Below are positions 14,838 through 23,424 of a DNA stretch of 24,215 nt, one piece after another; positions within the stretch are counted from its first letter, which is position 1; every line of letters starts with the position of its first letter. The stretch is from Actinomycetes bacterium. Lineage in GTDB: Bacteria; Actinomycetota; Actinomycetes; Propionibacteriales; Propionibacteriaceae. The notes beneath the pieces are model-generated. The model saw only the letters and a list, made by a program, of their open reading frames with translations. It had not been told where the DNA came from and did not search any database. The position numbers and the translations under genes are program-made. The DNA lies in assembly GCA_023392635.1 (NCBI GenBank), contig JAEVYS010000007.1, positions 1 through 24,215 of the forward strand. Reading direction: 5' to 3'.

Positions 14838-17429
14838 TCAGGCGCCGACCGCCTCCTGGCAGCGCAGCGCGCGCTCGGCGTCGTCGCGGTGCTCGTTCAC
14901 CTGGCGGCGGGCGAAGTCGCTGAGCGGGGTGCCCTGCAGCCACAGGTTCAGCAGCTGCAGAGCCGGCCGGTCGATCAGCGGACGGGGGAACAGCCGGCCC
15001 AGCACGTGCTGCTTGATCGCTGAGCTGCGGTCGGCCCAGCCGTCCGCGCCGTCGGAGATCGCCCGCGCCACGTCGAGGTAGCGCTGCAGGTACGGCCGCA
15101 GCACCTCGTCCTGTTCCAGCTGCCAGAAGTTGGTGCAGACCTGGAAGTGGGTCTCGTTGGGCACGTCGTCGTCCTCGGTGGCCAGCCTCCACGCCCCGGC
15201 CTTCGCCTCGGCGGTGGGACGGGCGGCACGGGCGCCGGCCGCCATCTCCGCACCCTTCGCGGTCGCGTCGCGCGCCAGCTCCGCCTCGATCTCGGCGTCG
15301 CCGGCCAGTCCGAGCCGGGCGAGGTTGGTCACGATCTGCCAGCGCAGGTCGGTGTCGATGGCCAGCCCGGCGGGCGACTCCTCCCCGGCGAGCCAGGCCT
15401 GCAGCAACCGCGCGACCGGACCGTCCGTCGCGGCGGTGAGCAGGGCGCGGGCGAACGCGAGCTGGTGGTCCGACCCGGGCGCCGCGTCCTTCAGCAGGCG
15501 GGCGAGGCCGGCAACGAAACGGTCGTTCAGCTCTGCCCGCAGGGGCTGCGGCGTGTAGTAGTCGATCGCCGTGCGCGCCTGCAGGAGCACCTTCTCCACG
15601 GCGGTCAGGTCGTCCTCCACGCCGACACCCGAGAGCGCCAGCGTGACGAACTCGGCCGCGGGCAGCTCCGCGTCCCGGCACATGTCCCAGCTGGCGCCCC
15701 ACAGCAGCGCCCGGCTGAGCGCGCCGTCGAGGGTGCCGATCCCGGTCACCGCGGTGTGCAGCGAGCGCGGGTCGAGCCGGATCTTGGCGTACGTGAGGTC
15801 GTCGTCGTTCAGCAGGACGAGGTCGGGCTGGTGTTGGCCGACCAGTTCGGGCAGCTCGGTGAGCTCGCCGGCGATGTCGACCTCAACCCGGTGGACGCGG
15901 ACCAGCCGTCCGTCCTGGTTGTCGTAGAGCCCGATGGCGAGGCGGTGGTGGCGCAGGGTCGGCCACTCGGGAGTCGCGGTCTGCCGGACGGCGAACCGGG
16001 TGAAGGCACCGGTGTCGTCGGTGTCGAACTCGGCCTGCAGGGTGTTCACCCCGGCCACCTGCAACCATTCGGCGGCGAAGTGGGACAGGTCGCGGCCGGA
16101 GGCCGTCGTGAGCGCTGCGAGCAGGTCGCTGAGCTGCGTGTTGCCCCAGGCGTGCTCGGCGAAGTAGGCGCGGACGCCGGCCAGGAAGGCGTCCTGGCCG
16201 ACGAAGGCGACGAGCTGGCGGATCACCGATGCGCCCTTGGCGTAGGTGATGCCGTCGAAGTTCAGCTCGACCGCAGCAAGGTCGACCATGTCCGCTGCGA
16301 CGGGATGGGTCGAGGACAGCTGGTCCTGCCGGTACGCCCAGTTCTTGCGGCTGTTGGTGAAGGTGGCCCACGGGTCCGCGCCGGGAACGCCCGCCGCCCG
16401 GATCTCCGCCTGGCAGAAGTGTGACGCCCACTCGGCGAACGACTCGTTCAGCCACAGGTCGTCCCACCAGGTCATCGTGACGAGGTCGCCGAACCACATG
16501 TGGGCGAGCTCGTGCAGGATCGTGTTGTCGCGCGTCTCGTAGCTGGCGTTGGTCACCCGCGAGCGGTACAGGTACTCGTCCCGAATGGTCACGCAGCCGG
16601 CGTTCTCCATCGCGCCGGCGTTGAACTCGGGGACGAACACCTGCGCGTAGTCGGCGAACGGGTAGGCCATGCCGAAGTGCTCCTCGAACACGGCGAAGCC
16701 CGCTCGGGTGGTGGCGAGGATGCGGTCGGCGTCGAGGTAGGGGACCAGGGACTGGCGGCAGGACACCGACAGCGGGATCTCGGCGGCGATGCCCTGCACG
16801 CTGTCGCGGACGGTGTGGAAGCGGCCGGCGATGAGCGCGGTGATGTAGGTGGAGATGCGCGGCGTGGGGGCGAACGCCCACCGGGCCAGCCCGTCGCCCA
16901 CGGGCGTGGGCTCGACCTCGGGCGAGTTGGAGAGCACCGTCCACTCGGCCGGCGCGATGACCGTGAGCGCGAAGCTGGCCTTGAGGTCGGGCTGCTCGAA
17001 GCAGGCATACATGCGGCGTGCGTCGGCCGTCTCCAACTGGGTGTAGCAGTAGACGAGGCCGTCGACCGGGTCGACGAAGCGGTGCAGGCCCTCGCCGGTG
17101 CGGCTGTAGCGGCACAGCGCCGTGACCGTCAGCTCGTGGTCGCCCGCCGGCGCGTCGAACCGCACCTTGTGCTCGTCGAGCGTCGCGCCCTCGAGGGTGC
17201 TGCCGTCGAGCGTGACGCCCAGCAGGCGATCGGCGATCAGGTTGATCCAGGTCTCGCCGCCCTTGCTGGTGAACCGGGCGGTGGAGGTGGACACGAAGGT
17301 CTCGGCCGGGTCGAAGTCGCCGTCGTCGGGGACACGGCCGGACAGGTCGATCAGCACGTCGTAGCTGTGGCTGGCAATCCTGCTCGAACGCTCGGCGGCT
17401 TCGGCGCGCGTGATGTTCGCGGGGTACAT
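14838..17429 (-). CDS. pepN: Aminopeptidase N (M1 family zinc metalloprotease)
   Basis: 863 residues, the usual size for actinobacterial PepN. The exopeptidase motif GAMEN is at 272-276, the zinc site HELAH at 306-310 with the third ligand Glu329 in WLNESFAEW, and the C-terminal ERAP1-like helical domain follows. It removes N-terminal residues from peptides in the cytosol; no signal peptide is seen. The ATG at 17429 has GTGAGG 4-5 nt upstream. A promoter TTGAGC-17-TAGCCT lies at 17480-17508. Placement near nei1 is similar to what I recall for mycobacteria, where pepN and nei1 are also close. Confidence 0.97.
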   Translation of the reverse strand: MYPANITRAEAAERSSRIASHSYDVLIDLSGRVPDDGDFDPAETFVSTSTARFTSKGGETWINLIADRLLGVTLDGSTLEGATLDEHKVRFDAPAGDHELTVTALCRYSRTGEGLHRFVDPVDGLVYCYTQLETADARRMYACFEQPDLKASFALTVIAPAEWTVLSNSPEVEPTPVGDGLARWAFAPTPRISTYITALIAGRFHTVRDSVQGIAAEIPLSVSCRQSLVPYLDADRILATTRAGFAVFEEHFGMAYPFADYAQVFVPEFNAGAMENAGCVTIRDEYLYRSRVTNASYETRDNTILHELAHMWFGDLVTMTWWDDLWLNESFAEWASHFCQAEIRAAGVPGADPWATFTNSRKNWAYRQDQLSSTHPVAADMVDLAAVELNFDGITYAKGASVIRQLVAFVGQDAFLAGVRAYFAEHAWGNTQLSDLLAALTTASGRDLSHFAAEWLQVAGVNTLQAEFDTDDTGAFTRFAVRQTATPEWPTLRHHRLAIGLYDNQDGRLVRVHRVEVDIAGELTELPELVGQHQPDLVLLNDDDLTYAKIRLDPRSLHTAVTGIGTLDGALSRALLWGASWDMCRDAELPAAEFVTLALSGVGVEDDLTAVEKVLLQARTAIDYYTPQPLRAELNDRFVAGLARLLKDAAPGSDHQLAFARALLTAATDGPVARLLQAWLAGEESPAGLAIDTDLRWQIVTNLARLGLAGDAEIEAELARDATAKGAEMAAGARAARPTAEAKAGAWRLATEDDDVPNETHFQVCTNFWQLEQDEVLRPYLQRYLDVARAISDGADGWADRSSAIKQHVLGRLFPRPLIDRPALQLLNLWLQGTPLSDFARRQVNEHRDDAERALRCQEAVGA

Positions 17430-17479
17430 GAGACCTCACTGGCTAGGGAGAAAACGGGGCCTTCCGCCCTGGTCACGCG

Positions 17480-17508
17480 AGGCTACTAGGCGGTACTGCG
17501 GCGCTCAA
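17480..17508 (-). promoter_or_regulatory. Putative pepN promoter
   Basis: Minus strand TTGAGC (17503-17508), exactly 17 nt, then TAGCCT (17480-17485). The leader would be about 45 nt and includes the GAGG ribosome-binding site. Confidence 0.5.
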
Positions 17509-17527
17509 CCTACCGCTGCCCGGCCCC

Positions 17528-17713
17528 TCAGCGGCGAATTCGGTCCAGGCGCGCCAGAGCGGCGTCCGCTGCTGCCTCGCCGGCGGCCCGATCCGCGTCG
17601 TCGGGTCGGCTCACGTCGCGGGCCCGCTGGGCGCGGTGCGCGTCCACCAGTCCCGAGATGCCGTCCCGCCCGAACACGCGCTCCTGCTCGGGATGGCGCG
17701 GCGTCGTGGTCAT
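17528..17713 (-). CDS. Small charged protein, unknown function
   Basis: 61 residues starting MTTTPRHPEQERVFGRDGIS, rich in Arg, Asp and Ala, with a predicted helical C-terminal half (AAGEAAADAALARLDRIRR). No membrane segment, no cysteines. The ATG at 17713 is preceded by TACGCT with a 6-nt gap and no ribosome-binding site, which fits a leaderless start. It is divergent from nei1 and lies just upstream of the pepN promoter. I do not recognise a family. The coding call rests on the start context and clean fit between neighbours, so it is moderate. Confidence 0.6.
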   Translation of the reverse strand: MTTTPRHPEQERVFGRDGISGLVDAHRAQRARDVSRPDDADRAAGEAAADAALARLDRIRR

Positions 17714-17756
17714 GGGAGCAGCGTAGACTCCCCGGACCCACGACGCAGGAGGTGCC

Positions 17757-18626
17757 GTGCCAGAGGGACACGTGATCCACCGGCTGGCGGATGAGCTGAA
17801 CCTCGCCTTCGCCGGACGCGCCGTCGCTGTGACCAGCCCGCAGGGGCGGTTCGCCCCGGCAGCCGCACTGCTGGACGGGGCGGTCCTGCGCAGCGCCCAG
17901 GCGTACGGAAAGCACCTCCTGCTGGACTTCTCGCCCTCGACCGCGCCTGCGGCGGAACCGTCCCTGTCCCCGGGATCCGGGCTGGAGGGCGCCGGTCCGT
18001 TCGTGCACATCCACCTGGGGCTGATCGGCAAGCTGCGGTGGGTACGCCCCGGCCGGGTGGAGGGTCCTGCGACCCTGCGGCTGCGCCTGGAGTCGCCCGA
18101 GCACGCCGCGGAACTGCGTGGCCCGCAGACCTGTGCCCTGATCGGTGCCGGCGAGGTGCGGGCCCTCGTGGCGGGGCTGGGTCCCGATCCGCTGCGCCCG
18201 GACGCCGATCCCGACCTCGGCTGGCGTCGCGTGCACCGCTCGGCGCGCACGATCGCGTCCCTGCTGATGGATCAGCGGGTGGCAGCCGGCGTGGGGAACA
18301 TCTACCGTGCAGAAGTGCTCTACCGCCAGCGCATCCATCCCGACACCCCGGGGAACACCTTGTCGCTGCGCGCGTGGCGGCGCATCTGGGCAGACCTCGT
18401 CGAGCTGATGCCGCAGGGCGTCCGGCACGGTCGTATCGACACGGTGCGGCCCGAGCACAGCCCCGAGGCGATGGGACGCGATCCCCGGGTCGACCGGCAC
18501 GGCGGTGAGGTGTACGTGTACCGGCGGGCGGGCCAGCCCTGCCTGGTGTGCGGACGCGAGGTCAGCGTCCGTGAGTTCGAGGGCCGCAACCTCTACTGGT
18601 GTTCGCGATGCCAACGCCGTCGGTGA
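17757..18626 (+). CDS. nei: Endonuclease VIII-like DNA glycosylase (Nei1, Fpg/Nei family)
   Basis: 289 residues starting MPEGHVIHRLADEL: Pro2 (which becomes the N-terminus) is the nucleophile and Glu3 the acid, with Lys52 in YGKHL conserved. The helix-two-turn-helix region contains LLMDQRVAAGVGNIYRAEVL, and a C-terminal zinc finger reads CLVCG...WCSRC with four cysteines. It excises oxidised pyrimidines and nicks the abasic site. Strong resemblance in wording to mycobacterial Nei1, with an extra Ser/Pro/Gly-rich insert at about residues 58-80. The GTG start has AGGAGG 4 nt upstream. The stop TGA overlaps the coding region of the next gene. Confidence 0.94.
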   Translation: MPEGHVIHRLADELNLAFAGRAVAVTSPQGRFAPAAALLDGAVLRSAQAYGKHLLLDFSPSTAPAAEPSLSPGSGLEGAGPFVHIHLGLIGKLRWVRPGRVEGPATLRLRLESPEHAAELRGPQTCALIGAGEVRALVAGLGPDPLRPDADPDLGWRRVHRSARTIASLLMDQRVAAGVGNIYRAEVLYRQRIHPDTPGNTLSLRAWRRIWADLVELMPQGVRHGRIDTVRPEHSPEAMGRDPRVDRHGGEVYVYRRAGQPCLVCGREVSVREFEGRNLYWCSRCQRRR

Positions 18627-20053
18627 TGCACTGGGGCGACGCCGAGGTGCGCGTCGCGGAGGACGGCACGACCATCCGGCTGCTGCGTGGCCCCGACCTC
18701 GTCGTCGAGTTCGGGTGGGTCGGGGTGACCGGGTCGCCTGTCGAGTACGAGGCGGACGACGAGGTCGAGCACAGCCTCACCACCCCCGAGGGCAGGCTCT
18801 TCCAGCGCCAGGCCGTGGCTGAGGGCTGGCGCAGCCGGTGGGTGCTCACGCGGGAGGCGCGCCGCCCGGCGGCGGTCGAGGACCGGCTTCGGGTGCGGCC
18901 CGGGTCCGAGTTCAGCCTGTGGAGCTGGGGGAGCGGCGTCTCCGCGGTGCTGGCCCTCGTTCCCGCTCACGCGGCGGGCCCGGTGCTCGGCGTCCGGCTC
19001 GAACAGGGCTACCTGGAGGAGTTCGGCAGTCCCTCCGCGAGCAGCTCGACCGTCGACTACCTGATCGCGCCGAGCGGGGCCGAGCTGGCGCCGGGCCAGC
19101 GGCTGGTCACCTCACTCGTGGCCGACTGGTACCCGCTGCTGGACGACCTCACGGCACGCCTGCCCGGGTGGTTGAACGACAGCCAGCTCGACGCGCAGGA
19201 ACCGTGGTGGGGCGACCTCGCCGACTACGGGCTGAGCGCGCCCGACGACGTAACCATCGACTTCACCGAGAGCATGGTGTCGGTGGTGGCGGCGTCCGGG
19301 AGGCGGGTGCTGGACGTCCAGACCCCGCGGGGGTTGAGCCGGATCCCGCTGGAGTGGGTGCCCGGCGTCGAGGTGGTGCTGCACGACGTGGCGTCCGCCG
19401 TGGTCGCCCGGGGCGGGCCCCTCGCGGCGTCCGAAGGACTGTGCGTGCAGTTCGCGGCCGATCGCCAGGCGTTGTGGCTCGACCCGGCGGCCGAGGACCT
19501 GCTGGACCGGGTGGACTGGGCAGCCGACGAGTCGGTGCTCGGGGCGGCCTTCGGCCTGGCCAGAGGACGGAGCCTGGGTGAGGCTGCGCTCGTTTCGGAC
19601 GCGCTGCGCCTGCTGGGACGCCTCCCCGCCGGCATCGGCTACGGACGTGTGGCGATGGCGGGCTGGATCGCGTCCCTTTCGGTCGGGCTGGAGGCGCAGG
19701 AACGGTGCCACGAGCTGCTCGGGCGCACCGCGGTCGGAAGAACCGCCGCCCTGGAGAGTTCGCTGCTGCACTACCGCAGTGCCGAGGTGGGTGATGCCGA
19801 GCTGGCCGGCGTCGCGAACCGGCTGGGCGGGCTGCTGCCCGGAGGCGCCCCGCTCCTGAGCTGGACGGAACGAGCCCAGCTGGTGGGGCTCCTCGAGCTG
19901 TGTCCGCCGGAGTGGGAGCGCGCCGGACACTATGCGCTCGTCGCAGAGAAGGCTCGCGGGCAGGTCCTCTGCGCCTACACCGACGGGAGGATCCCGGATG
20001 CGGAACCGCTCGCCTGGCTGCTGCTGAACCCTGGCCTGGGCGCTCTGGGCTGA
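18608..20053 (+). CDS. Conserved-looking cytosolic protein of unknown function
   Basis: 481 residues from the ATG at 18608; the ATG at 18626, which forms TGATG with the nei1 stop, is an equally good start and fits coupled translation. The first 180 residues are rich in short alternating hydrophobic stretches and aromatic residues (VVEFGWVGV, FSLWSWGSG), suggesting beta-sandwich structure. The last 170 residues look helical. No signal peptide, membrane segment, cysteine cluster or nucleotide-binding motif was found. I do not recognise the family and give no function. It is coupled to nei1, but this could be only a shared transcript. High GC third positions and a 480-codon open frame make the coding call firm. 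Confidence 0.88.
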   Translation: MPTPSVMHWGDAEVRVAEDGTTIRLLRGPDLVVEFGWVGVTGSPVEYEADDEVEHSLTTPEGRLFQRQAVAEGWRSRWVLTREARRPAAVEDRLRVRPGSEFSLWSWGSGVSAVLALVPAHAAGPVLGVRLEQGYLEEFGSPSASSSTVDYLIAPSGAELAPGQRLVTSLVADWYPLLDDLTARLPGWLNDSQLDAQEPWWGDLADYGLSAPDDVTIDFTESMVSVVAASGRRVLDVQTPRGLSRIPLEWVPGVEVVLHDVASAVVARGGPLAASEGLCVQFAADRQALWLDPAAEDLLDRVDWAADESVLGAAFGLARGRSLGEAALVSDALRLLGRLPAGIGYGRVAMAGWIASLSVGLEAQERCHELLGRTAVGRTAALESSLLHYRSAEVGDAELAGVANRLGGLLPGGAPLLSWTERAQLVGLLELCPPEWERAGHYALVAEKARGQVLCAYTDGRIPDAEPLAWLLLNPGLGALG

Positions 20054-20054
20054 G

Positions 20055-20084
20055 TTGGCCCGCCGGTGCGCTCACCCGTAGAGT
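20055..20084 (+). promoter_or_regulatory. tRNA-Pro promoter
   Basis: TTGGCC (20055-20060), 18-nt spacer, TAGAGT (20079-20084), 12 nt before the mature tRNA 5' end. Confidence 0.5.
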
Positions 20085-20096
20085 TGCCGCGATCGA

Positions 20097-20172
20097 CGGG
20101 GCGTAGCGTAGTGGCTAGCGCGCCTGCTTTGGGAGCAGGAGACCGCAGGTTCGAGTCCTGTCGCCCCGACCA
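20097..20172 (+). tRNA. tRNA-Pro, anticodon TGG
   Basis: A complete cloverleaf: acceptor CGGGGCG pairs with CGCCCCG, D-stem GCGT/GCGC, anticodon stem CCTGC/GCAGG with loop TTTGGGA (anticodon TGG, reading CCA), T-arm GCAGG-TTCGAGT-CCTGT, discriminator A and an encoded CCA end. There is no integrase gene or repeated 3' end in the window, so no sign that it serves as an attachment site. Confidence 0.97.
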
Positions 20173-20177
20173 GTCAA

Positions 20178-20191
20178 GCCCCGCGCGGGGC
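20178..20191 (+). terminator. GC-rich hairpin after tRNA-Pro
   Basis: GCCCCGCGCGGGGC is a perfect palindrome six bases after the tRNA CCA end. It could stop tRNA transcription, though no T-tract follows. Confidence 0.35.
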
Positions 20192-20272
20192 GGGGCACCC
20201 TGCCTCGCTGACGAGGTCGGACCGTGGGCCGGCGGCGCGCAACCGGTGCTCGGGTCATGATCGGCCCGGCAG

Positions 20273-20479
20273 TCACTCAAGGTTTGCTGGCGGCCCCTGC
20301 GGGTGCTCCACCGACGCGTCCGACCCGGGAAACACCAATGCCTCCTGCCCGTCGGGGTGACGCACCAGGTACGGCGGTGCGCCGTCGGCTCCTCGCACTT
20401 CGATGATCTCCGACGACTGGTCGGACGTGGCTGTCGTCCGGCCGTGCACGAGCAGCCGGTCGCCCACTACTGCACGCAT
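20273..20479 (-). CDS. DUF1918 domain protein
   Basis: 68 residues: MRAVVGDRLLVHGRT at the start, then EIIEVRGADGAPPYLVR and DGQEALVFPGSDASVEH. These are the characteristic motifs and normal length of DUF1918, a small beta-barrel-like actinobacterial family of unknown function. The ATG at 20479 has GGAAGGAG 5 nt upstream. It stands alone, reading toward the tRNA gene from the opposite strand. No function can be inferred from neighbours. Confidence 0.9.
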   Translation of the reverse strand: MRAVVGDRLLVHGRTTATSDQSSEIIEVRGADGAPPYLVRHPDGQEALVFPGSDASVEHPQGPPANLE

Positions 20480-20785
20480 TACGACTCCTTCCTACTGCCC
20501 TACCAACAGATTGCACCTTCCCGCGCACAGGGAGAAGAAGGGGCGCGAAGTACCGGGCGGTGGCTTCGCCCGCCCGAAGATCCTCGACCTCCCGCAGACG
20601 CCCCCGAAGCTCACAGACGCCCCCGGAAGTTCGGGGGCGTACGTGATTTTCGGGGGCGCCTATCCCGGAGGGGTCGCAACACGGGCGCTTCGGCTCCGCG
20701 TCCGCACTCGGGTCAAGGACCCGGTGGCTGTCCCACGACGGGGACGGGTGCGTGGGCCGGCTGCCGGTGGTGCCATCGTTTCGGC
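20480..20785. other. 306-bp gap between divergent genes
   Basis: Apart from the DUF1918 ribosome-binding site (20480-20495) and the four-copy inverted repeat at 20596-20660, I see no gene. Open frames through it are arginine- and proline-rich and lack similarity or start signals. No clear promoter for the LysE gene was found; CATCGT 6 nt before its ATG is a weak leaderless candidate. Confidence 0.6.
20596..20660. repeat. Nested inverted repeats: four copies of CGCCCCCGAA
   Basis: Two direct copies of AGACGCCCCCG(G)AA (20596-20608 and 20615-20628) are followed by two inverted copies TTCGGGGGCG (20630-20639 and 20649-20658). Spacing within each pair is 19 nt, so the element is symmetric about a centre near 20629. 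The inner pair forms a hairpin with a 9-bp ACGCCCCCG/CGGGGGCGT stem, and the outer pair can extend it. It lies between divergently transcribed genes, so it is more likely regulatory or a dispersed repeat than a terminator. Confidence 0.85.
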
Positions 20786-21412
20786 ATGGACGGCGTGACG
20801 GCGCTGCTGGCGGGCGTGGCCGCCGGCCTCGGGATCGCCGTCCCGCTCGGCGCGATCGCGGTCCTGCTGATCGGCGAGGGCGTGGCCCACGGCTTCCGCG
20901 CGGGAGCAGCCGGCGCGGTTGCGGTCGGCCTGGTCGACACCCTCTACTGCACGGCAGCCATCCTGCTGGGGCAGGTCGCGGCCCCTGTCATCACCGGTTG
21001 GGGGAGGTGGCCCGCCGTGGTCGGCGGCACGGCGCTCCTCGCCATCTCCGGCGTCGGCGTCTGGCGTGCGGGCCGGCGGCTGGGAGTCGCGGCGGACGCG
21101 GACCCGCCGGCCGGCAGCCCGTGGCGCCGGTTCGCCCTGTTCCTCGGGCTCACCGCGATCAACCCGGCCACGCTGATCTACTTCGCCGCGATCACGGTCG
21201 GCCTCGCCCACCTGCTGGGGACGCCGCTCGCCGCGGGGCTCTTCATCACCGGTGTCGGTGCCGCCTCGATCTCGTGGCAACTCCTGATCGTGGCGGTCGG
21301 GGGGCTCCTGCGTGGCCGCCTGACCCCCAGGGCGAGAAGGATCACCGGCCTGGCCGGCAACCTGATCATCGCCGCGCTCGGCGTCGGGATGCTGGTCACC
21401 GCCCTCGCCTGA
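20786..21412 (+). CDS. LysE/RhtB-type membrane exporter
   Basis: 208 residues, typical length for the LysE translocator superfamily, with about six hydrophobic segments. The N-terminal stretch GIAVPLGAIAVLLIGEGVAHG with PxG, and FLGLTAINPATLIYFAA in the middle, match the two pseudo-repeat signatures of the family. Members export amino acids or small metabolites, but the substrate here is unknown. The ATG at 20786 has no ribosome-binding site. It stands alone between the inverted-repeat region and the secreted beta-helix gene. Confidence 0.88.
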   Translation: MDGVTALLAGVAAGLGIAVPLGAIAVLLIGEGVAHGFRAGAAGAVAVGLVDTLYCTAAILLGQVAAPVITGWGRWPAVVGGTALLAISGVGVWRAGRRLGVAADADPPAGSPWRRFALFLGLTAINPATLIYFAAITVGLAHLLGTPLAAGLFITGVGAASISWQLLIVAVGGLLRGRLTPRARRITGLAGNLIIAALGVGMLVTALA

Positions 21413-21444
21413 CGCACGGGTCGCGCACTGAGCACTTCGGTCCA

Positions 21445-21474
21445 TTGAGCGGCGTCCGGGCGCGCCGTTACGGT
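21445..21474 (+). promoter_or_regulatory. Putative promoter of the beta-helix protein gene
   Basis: TTGAGC (21445-21450), 18-nt spacer, TACGGT (21469-21474). The leader would be about 48 nt and contains GGAGAGG before the start. Confidence 0.5.
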
Positions 21475-21528
21475 CCGTACGTCGGGCGGCACCCCGCTGC
21501 CCGTTTCGCCTCGATGGAGAGGACCCCG

Positions 21529-23421
21529 ATGGCGCCCACCGCTACTCCGCATCGAAACCGCCTGATCGCCGTCGCGGTCGTGGTCGCGGCCCTGGTCACC
21601 GGCATGTTGTCCGCCGTTCCCGCGCTCGCCGGACCCGGGCACCCGGCACCGCCCGCCTCGGCGATCGACCTCGGCCCGAACGTGACCGTCTTCGGACCGT
21701 CCACCCCGCTGGCCGACATCCAGGCGAAGCTCGACGCCCTGGCCGCCAAGCAGGTGGACGCCGAGATGTCGTCCGAGCGGTACGCCGTCTACTTCCTGCC
21801 CGGCACGTACGGGACCGCGGAGAAGCCGTTGCAGATCAGGGTGGGCTACTACACCGAGGTCGCAGGGCTGGGTGCCAGTCCGGGCGACGTCACGATCAAC
21901 GGGGCGATCGAGGTCTACAACCGCTGCCTGGAGAACGGCGGAACGGCCAACTGCCTCGCCCTGGTCAACTTCTGGCGGACGCTGTCGAACCTGACCATCA
22001 ACGTCAACAAGGCCGGCCAGGACGGCTGCCGCCAGAGCGCGAACTTCTGGGCCGTCTCCCAGGCCGCGTCGCTGCGCCGCGTCCACGTCACCGGCGGCAC
22101 CCTGTCGTTGATGGACTACTGCACCGCCGGCCCGCAGTACGCCAGCGGCGGGTTCATCTCCGACTCCGACCTCGGCACGGTGGTCAACGGATCCCAGCAG
22201 CAGTGGCTGACCCGCAACAGCGTGGTCGGCAACTGGACCAACGGGGTCTGGAACCAGGTGTTCTCCGGCGTCACCGGGGCCCCCAGCGAGGCCGAATTCC
22301 CGAACCCGCCCTACACGACCGTCGACAAGACCCCGGTGAGTCGCGAGAAGCCGTACCTCTACGTGGACAACGGGCGCTGGTTCGTCCGCGTACCGGCCGC
22401 CCGCACCCACACCTCCGGTGTCTCCTGGGCGGACGGCATGACCCCGGGACGCAGCGTCCCGCTCTCCGACTTCACCATCGCGAAGCCGGGAGACTCGGAG
22501 CAGGCGATCAACAACGCCCTCTCCCGCGGCCGCAATTTGCTGCTGACCCCTGGCGTCTACTCGGTCGACAAGTCCCTCAAGGTGAAACGGGCCGACACCG
22601 TCGTGCTCGGCATCGGCCACGCCACCCTCACCTCGGCCAGGGGCGCCACCCCGATGGTGGTCGAGGACGAGCCCGGCATCGTCATCGCCGGGGTGACCTT
22701 CGACGCCGGGCCGCAGAAGTCGTCCGTGCTCCTGAAGGTAGGCAACGACCGCGGTCACCGCTCCTCCCACGGCTCGCGCGCAGCGAACCCGCTCACCCTG
22801 AGCGACGTGTACTTCCGGGTCGGCGGACCGCACATCGGACGTACGCGTACGGCACTGGAGGTGAACGCCGACCACGTCCTGATCGACCACATCTGGGTGT
22901 GGCGGGCCGACCACGGGATCGAGGGCTTCACCGGCCCCAACGAGGGCGACACGCAGCGCTGGAACACCAACATCGGGACCTACGGCTTCGTGGTGAACGG
23001 GGACGATGTCACGGCGACCGGCCTGTTCGTCGAGCACTTCCAGAAGTACAACACCTTGTGGAACGGCGAGCGGGGACGGGTGATCTTCTACCAGAACGAG
23101 CTGCCCTACGACCCGCCGACCCAGGCCGACTGGACCCAGCCCGACGGCACCAAGGGCTACCCCGGCTACAAGGTCTCCGACCGGGTCCGCTCGCACAGCC
23201 TCGCCGGCGGCGGCGTGTACGTGTTCAACCGCAACAATCCTTCGATCATCACCACCAGCGGGTTCGAGGTGCCGACCAGGCCCGGCGTCCGGCTGCACCA
23301 CGTGCTCACCGTCAACCTGTCGGCGGGAACGATCCAGCACGTCGTGAACGATGTCGGGGGTCAGGCGGACACCAGCAACATCGGCGTCCCGCAGTCCGTC
23401 ACCGACTACCCGGCCCCCTGA
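21529..23421 (+). CDS. Secreted right-handed beta-helix (pectate-lyase-fold) protein, GH55-like
   Basis: 630 residues. A Sec signal peptide is clear: basic n-region HRNR, hydrophobic LIAVAVVVAALVTGML, cleavage likely after ALA at 34. Two similar modules follow, each opening with a proline-glycine-tyrosine turn typical of pectate-lyase-like helices: YFLPGTYG at 88-95 and LLLTPGVYSV near 336-345, each then running into short beta-strands such as TLSNLTINV and GIVIAGVTF. Four cysteines in the first module could form disulfides. The double-helix plan resembles GH55 glucanases, but I cannot identify catalytic residues. GGAGAGG 6 nt before the ATG at 21529 decides the start over an in-frame ATG at 21514. 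Acts outside the cell, probably on a polysaccharide. Confidence 0.88.
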   Translation: MAPTATPHRNRLIAVAVVVAALVTGMLSAVPALAGPGHPAPPASAIDLGPNVTVFGPSTPLADIQAKLDALAAKQVDAEMSSERYAVYFLPGTYGTAEKPLQIRVGYYTEVAGLGASPGDVTINGAIEVYNRCLENGGTANCLALVNFWRTLSNLTINVNKAGQDGCRQSANFWAVSQAASLRRVHVTGGTLSLMDYCTAGPQYASGGFISDSDLGTVVNGSQQQWLTRNSVVGNWTNGVWNQVFSGVTGAPSEAEFPNPPYTTVDKTPVSREKPYLYVDNGRWFVRVPAARTHTSGVSWADGMTPGRSVPLSDFTIAKPGDSEQAINNALSRGRNLLLTPGVYSVDKSLKVKRADTVVLGIGHATLTSARGATPMVVEDEPGIVIAGVTFDAGPQKSSVLLKVGNDRGHRSSHGSRAANPLTLSDVYFRVGGPHIGRTRTALEVNADHVLIDHIWVWRADHGIEGFTGPNEGDTQRWNTNIGTYGFVVNGDDVTATGLFVEHFQKYNTLWNGERGRVIFYQNELPYDPPTQADWTQPDGTKGYPGYKVSDRVRSHSLAGGGVYVFNRNNPSIITTSGFEVPTRPGVRLHHVLTVNLSAGTIQHVVNDVGGQADTSNIGVPQSVTDYPAP

Positions 23422-23424
23422 TCG

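Noticed and set aside
14515..15702. Long N-terminal extension of the pyrR frame
   Set aside because: It is antisense-like filler from the opposite phase of pepN, crosses the small membrane protein gene, and pyrR similarity starts only after 14514.
20097..20172. tRNA-Pro as an integration site
   Set aside because: No integrase, no repeated tRNA 3' end and no change in gene style nearby.
20786..21412. LysE-type exporter as part of the lysine catabolic system
   Set aside because: It lies 12 kb from the operon with its own surroundings, and the family exports many substrates, so the shared word lysine is not evidence.
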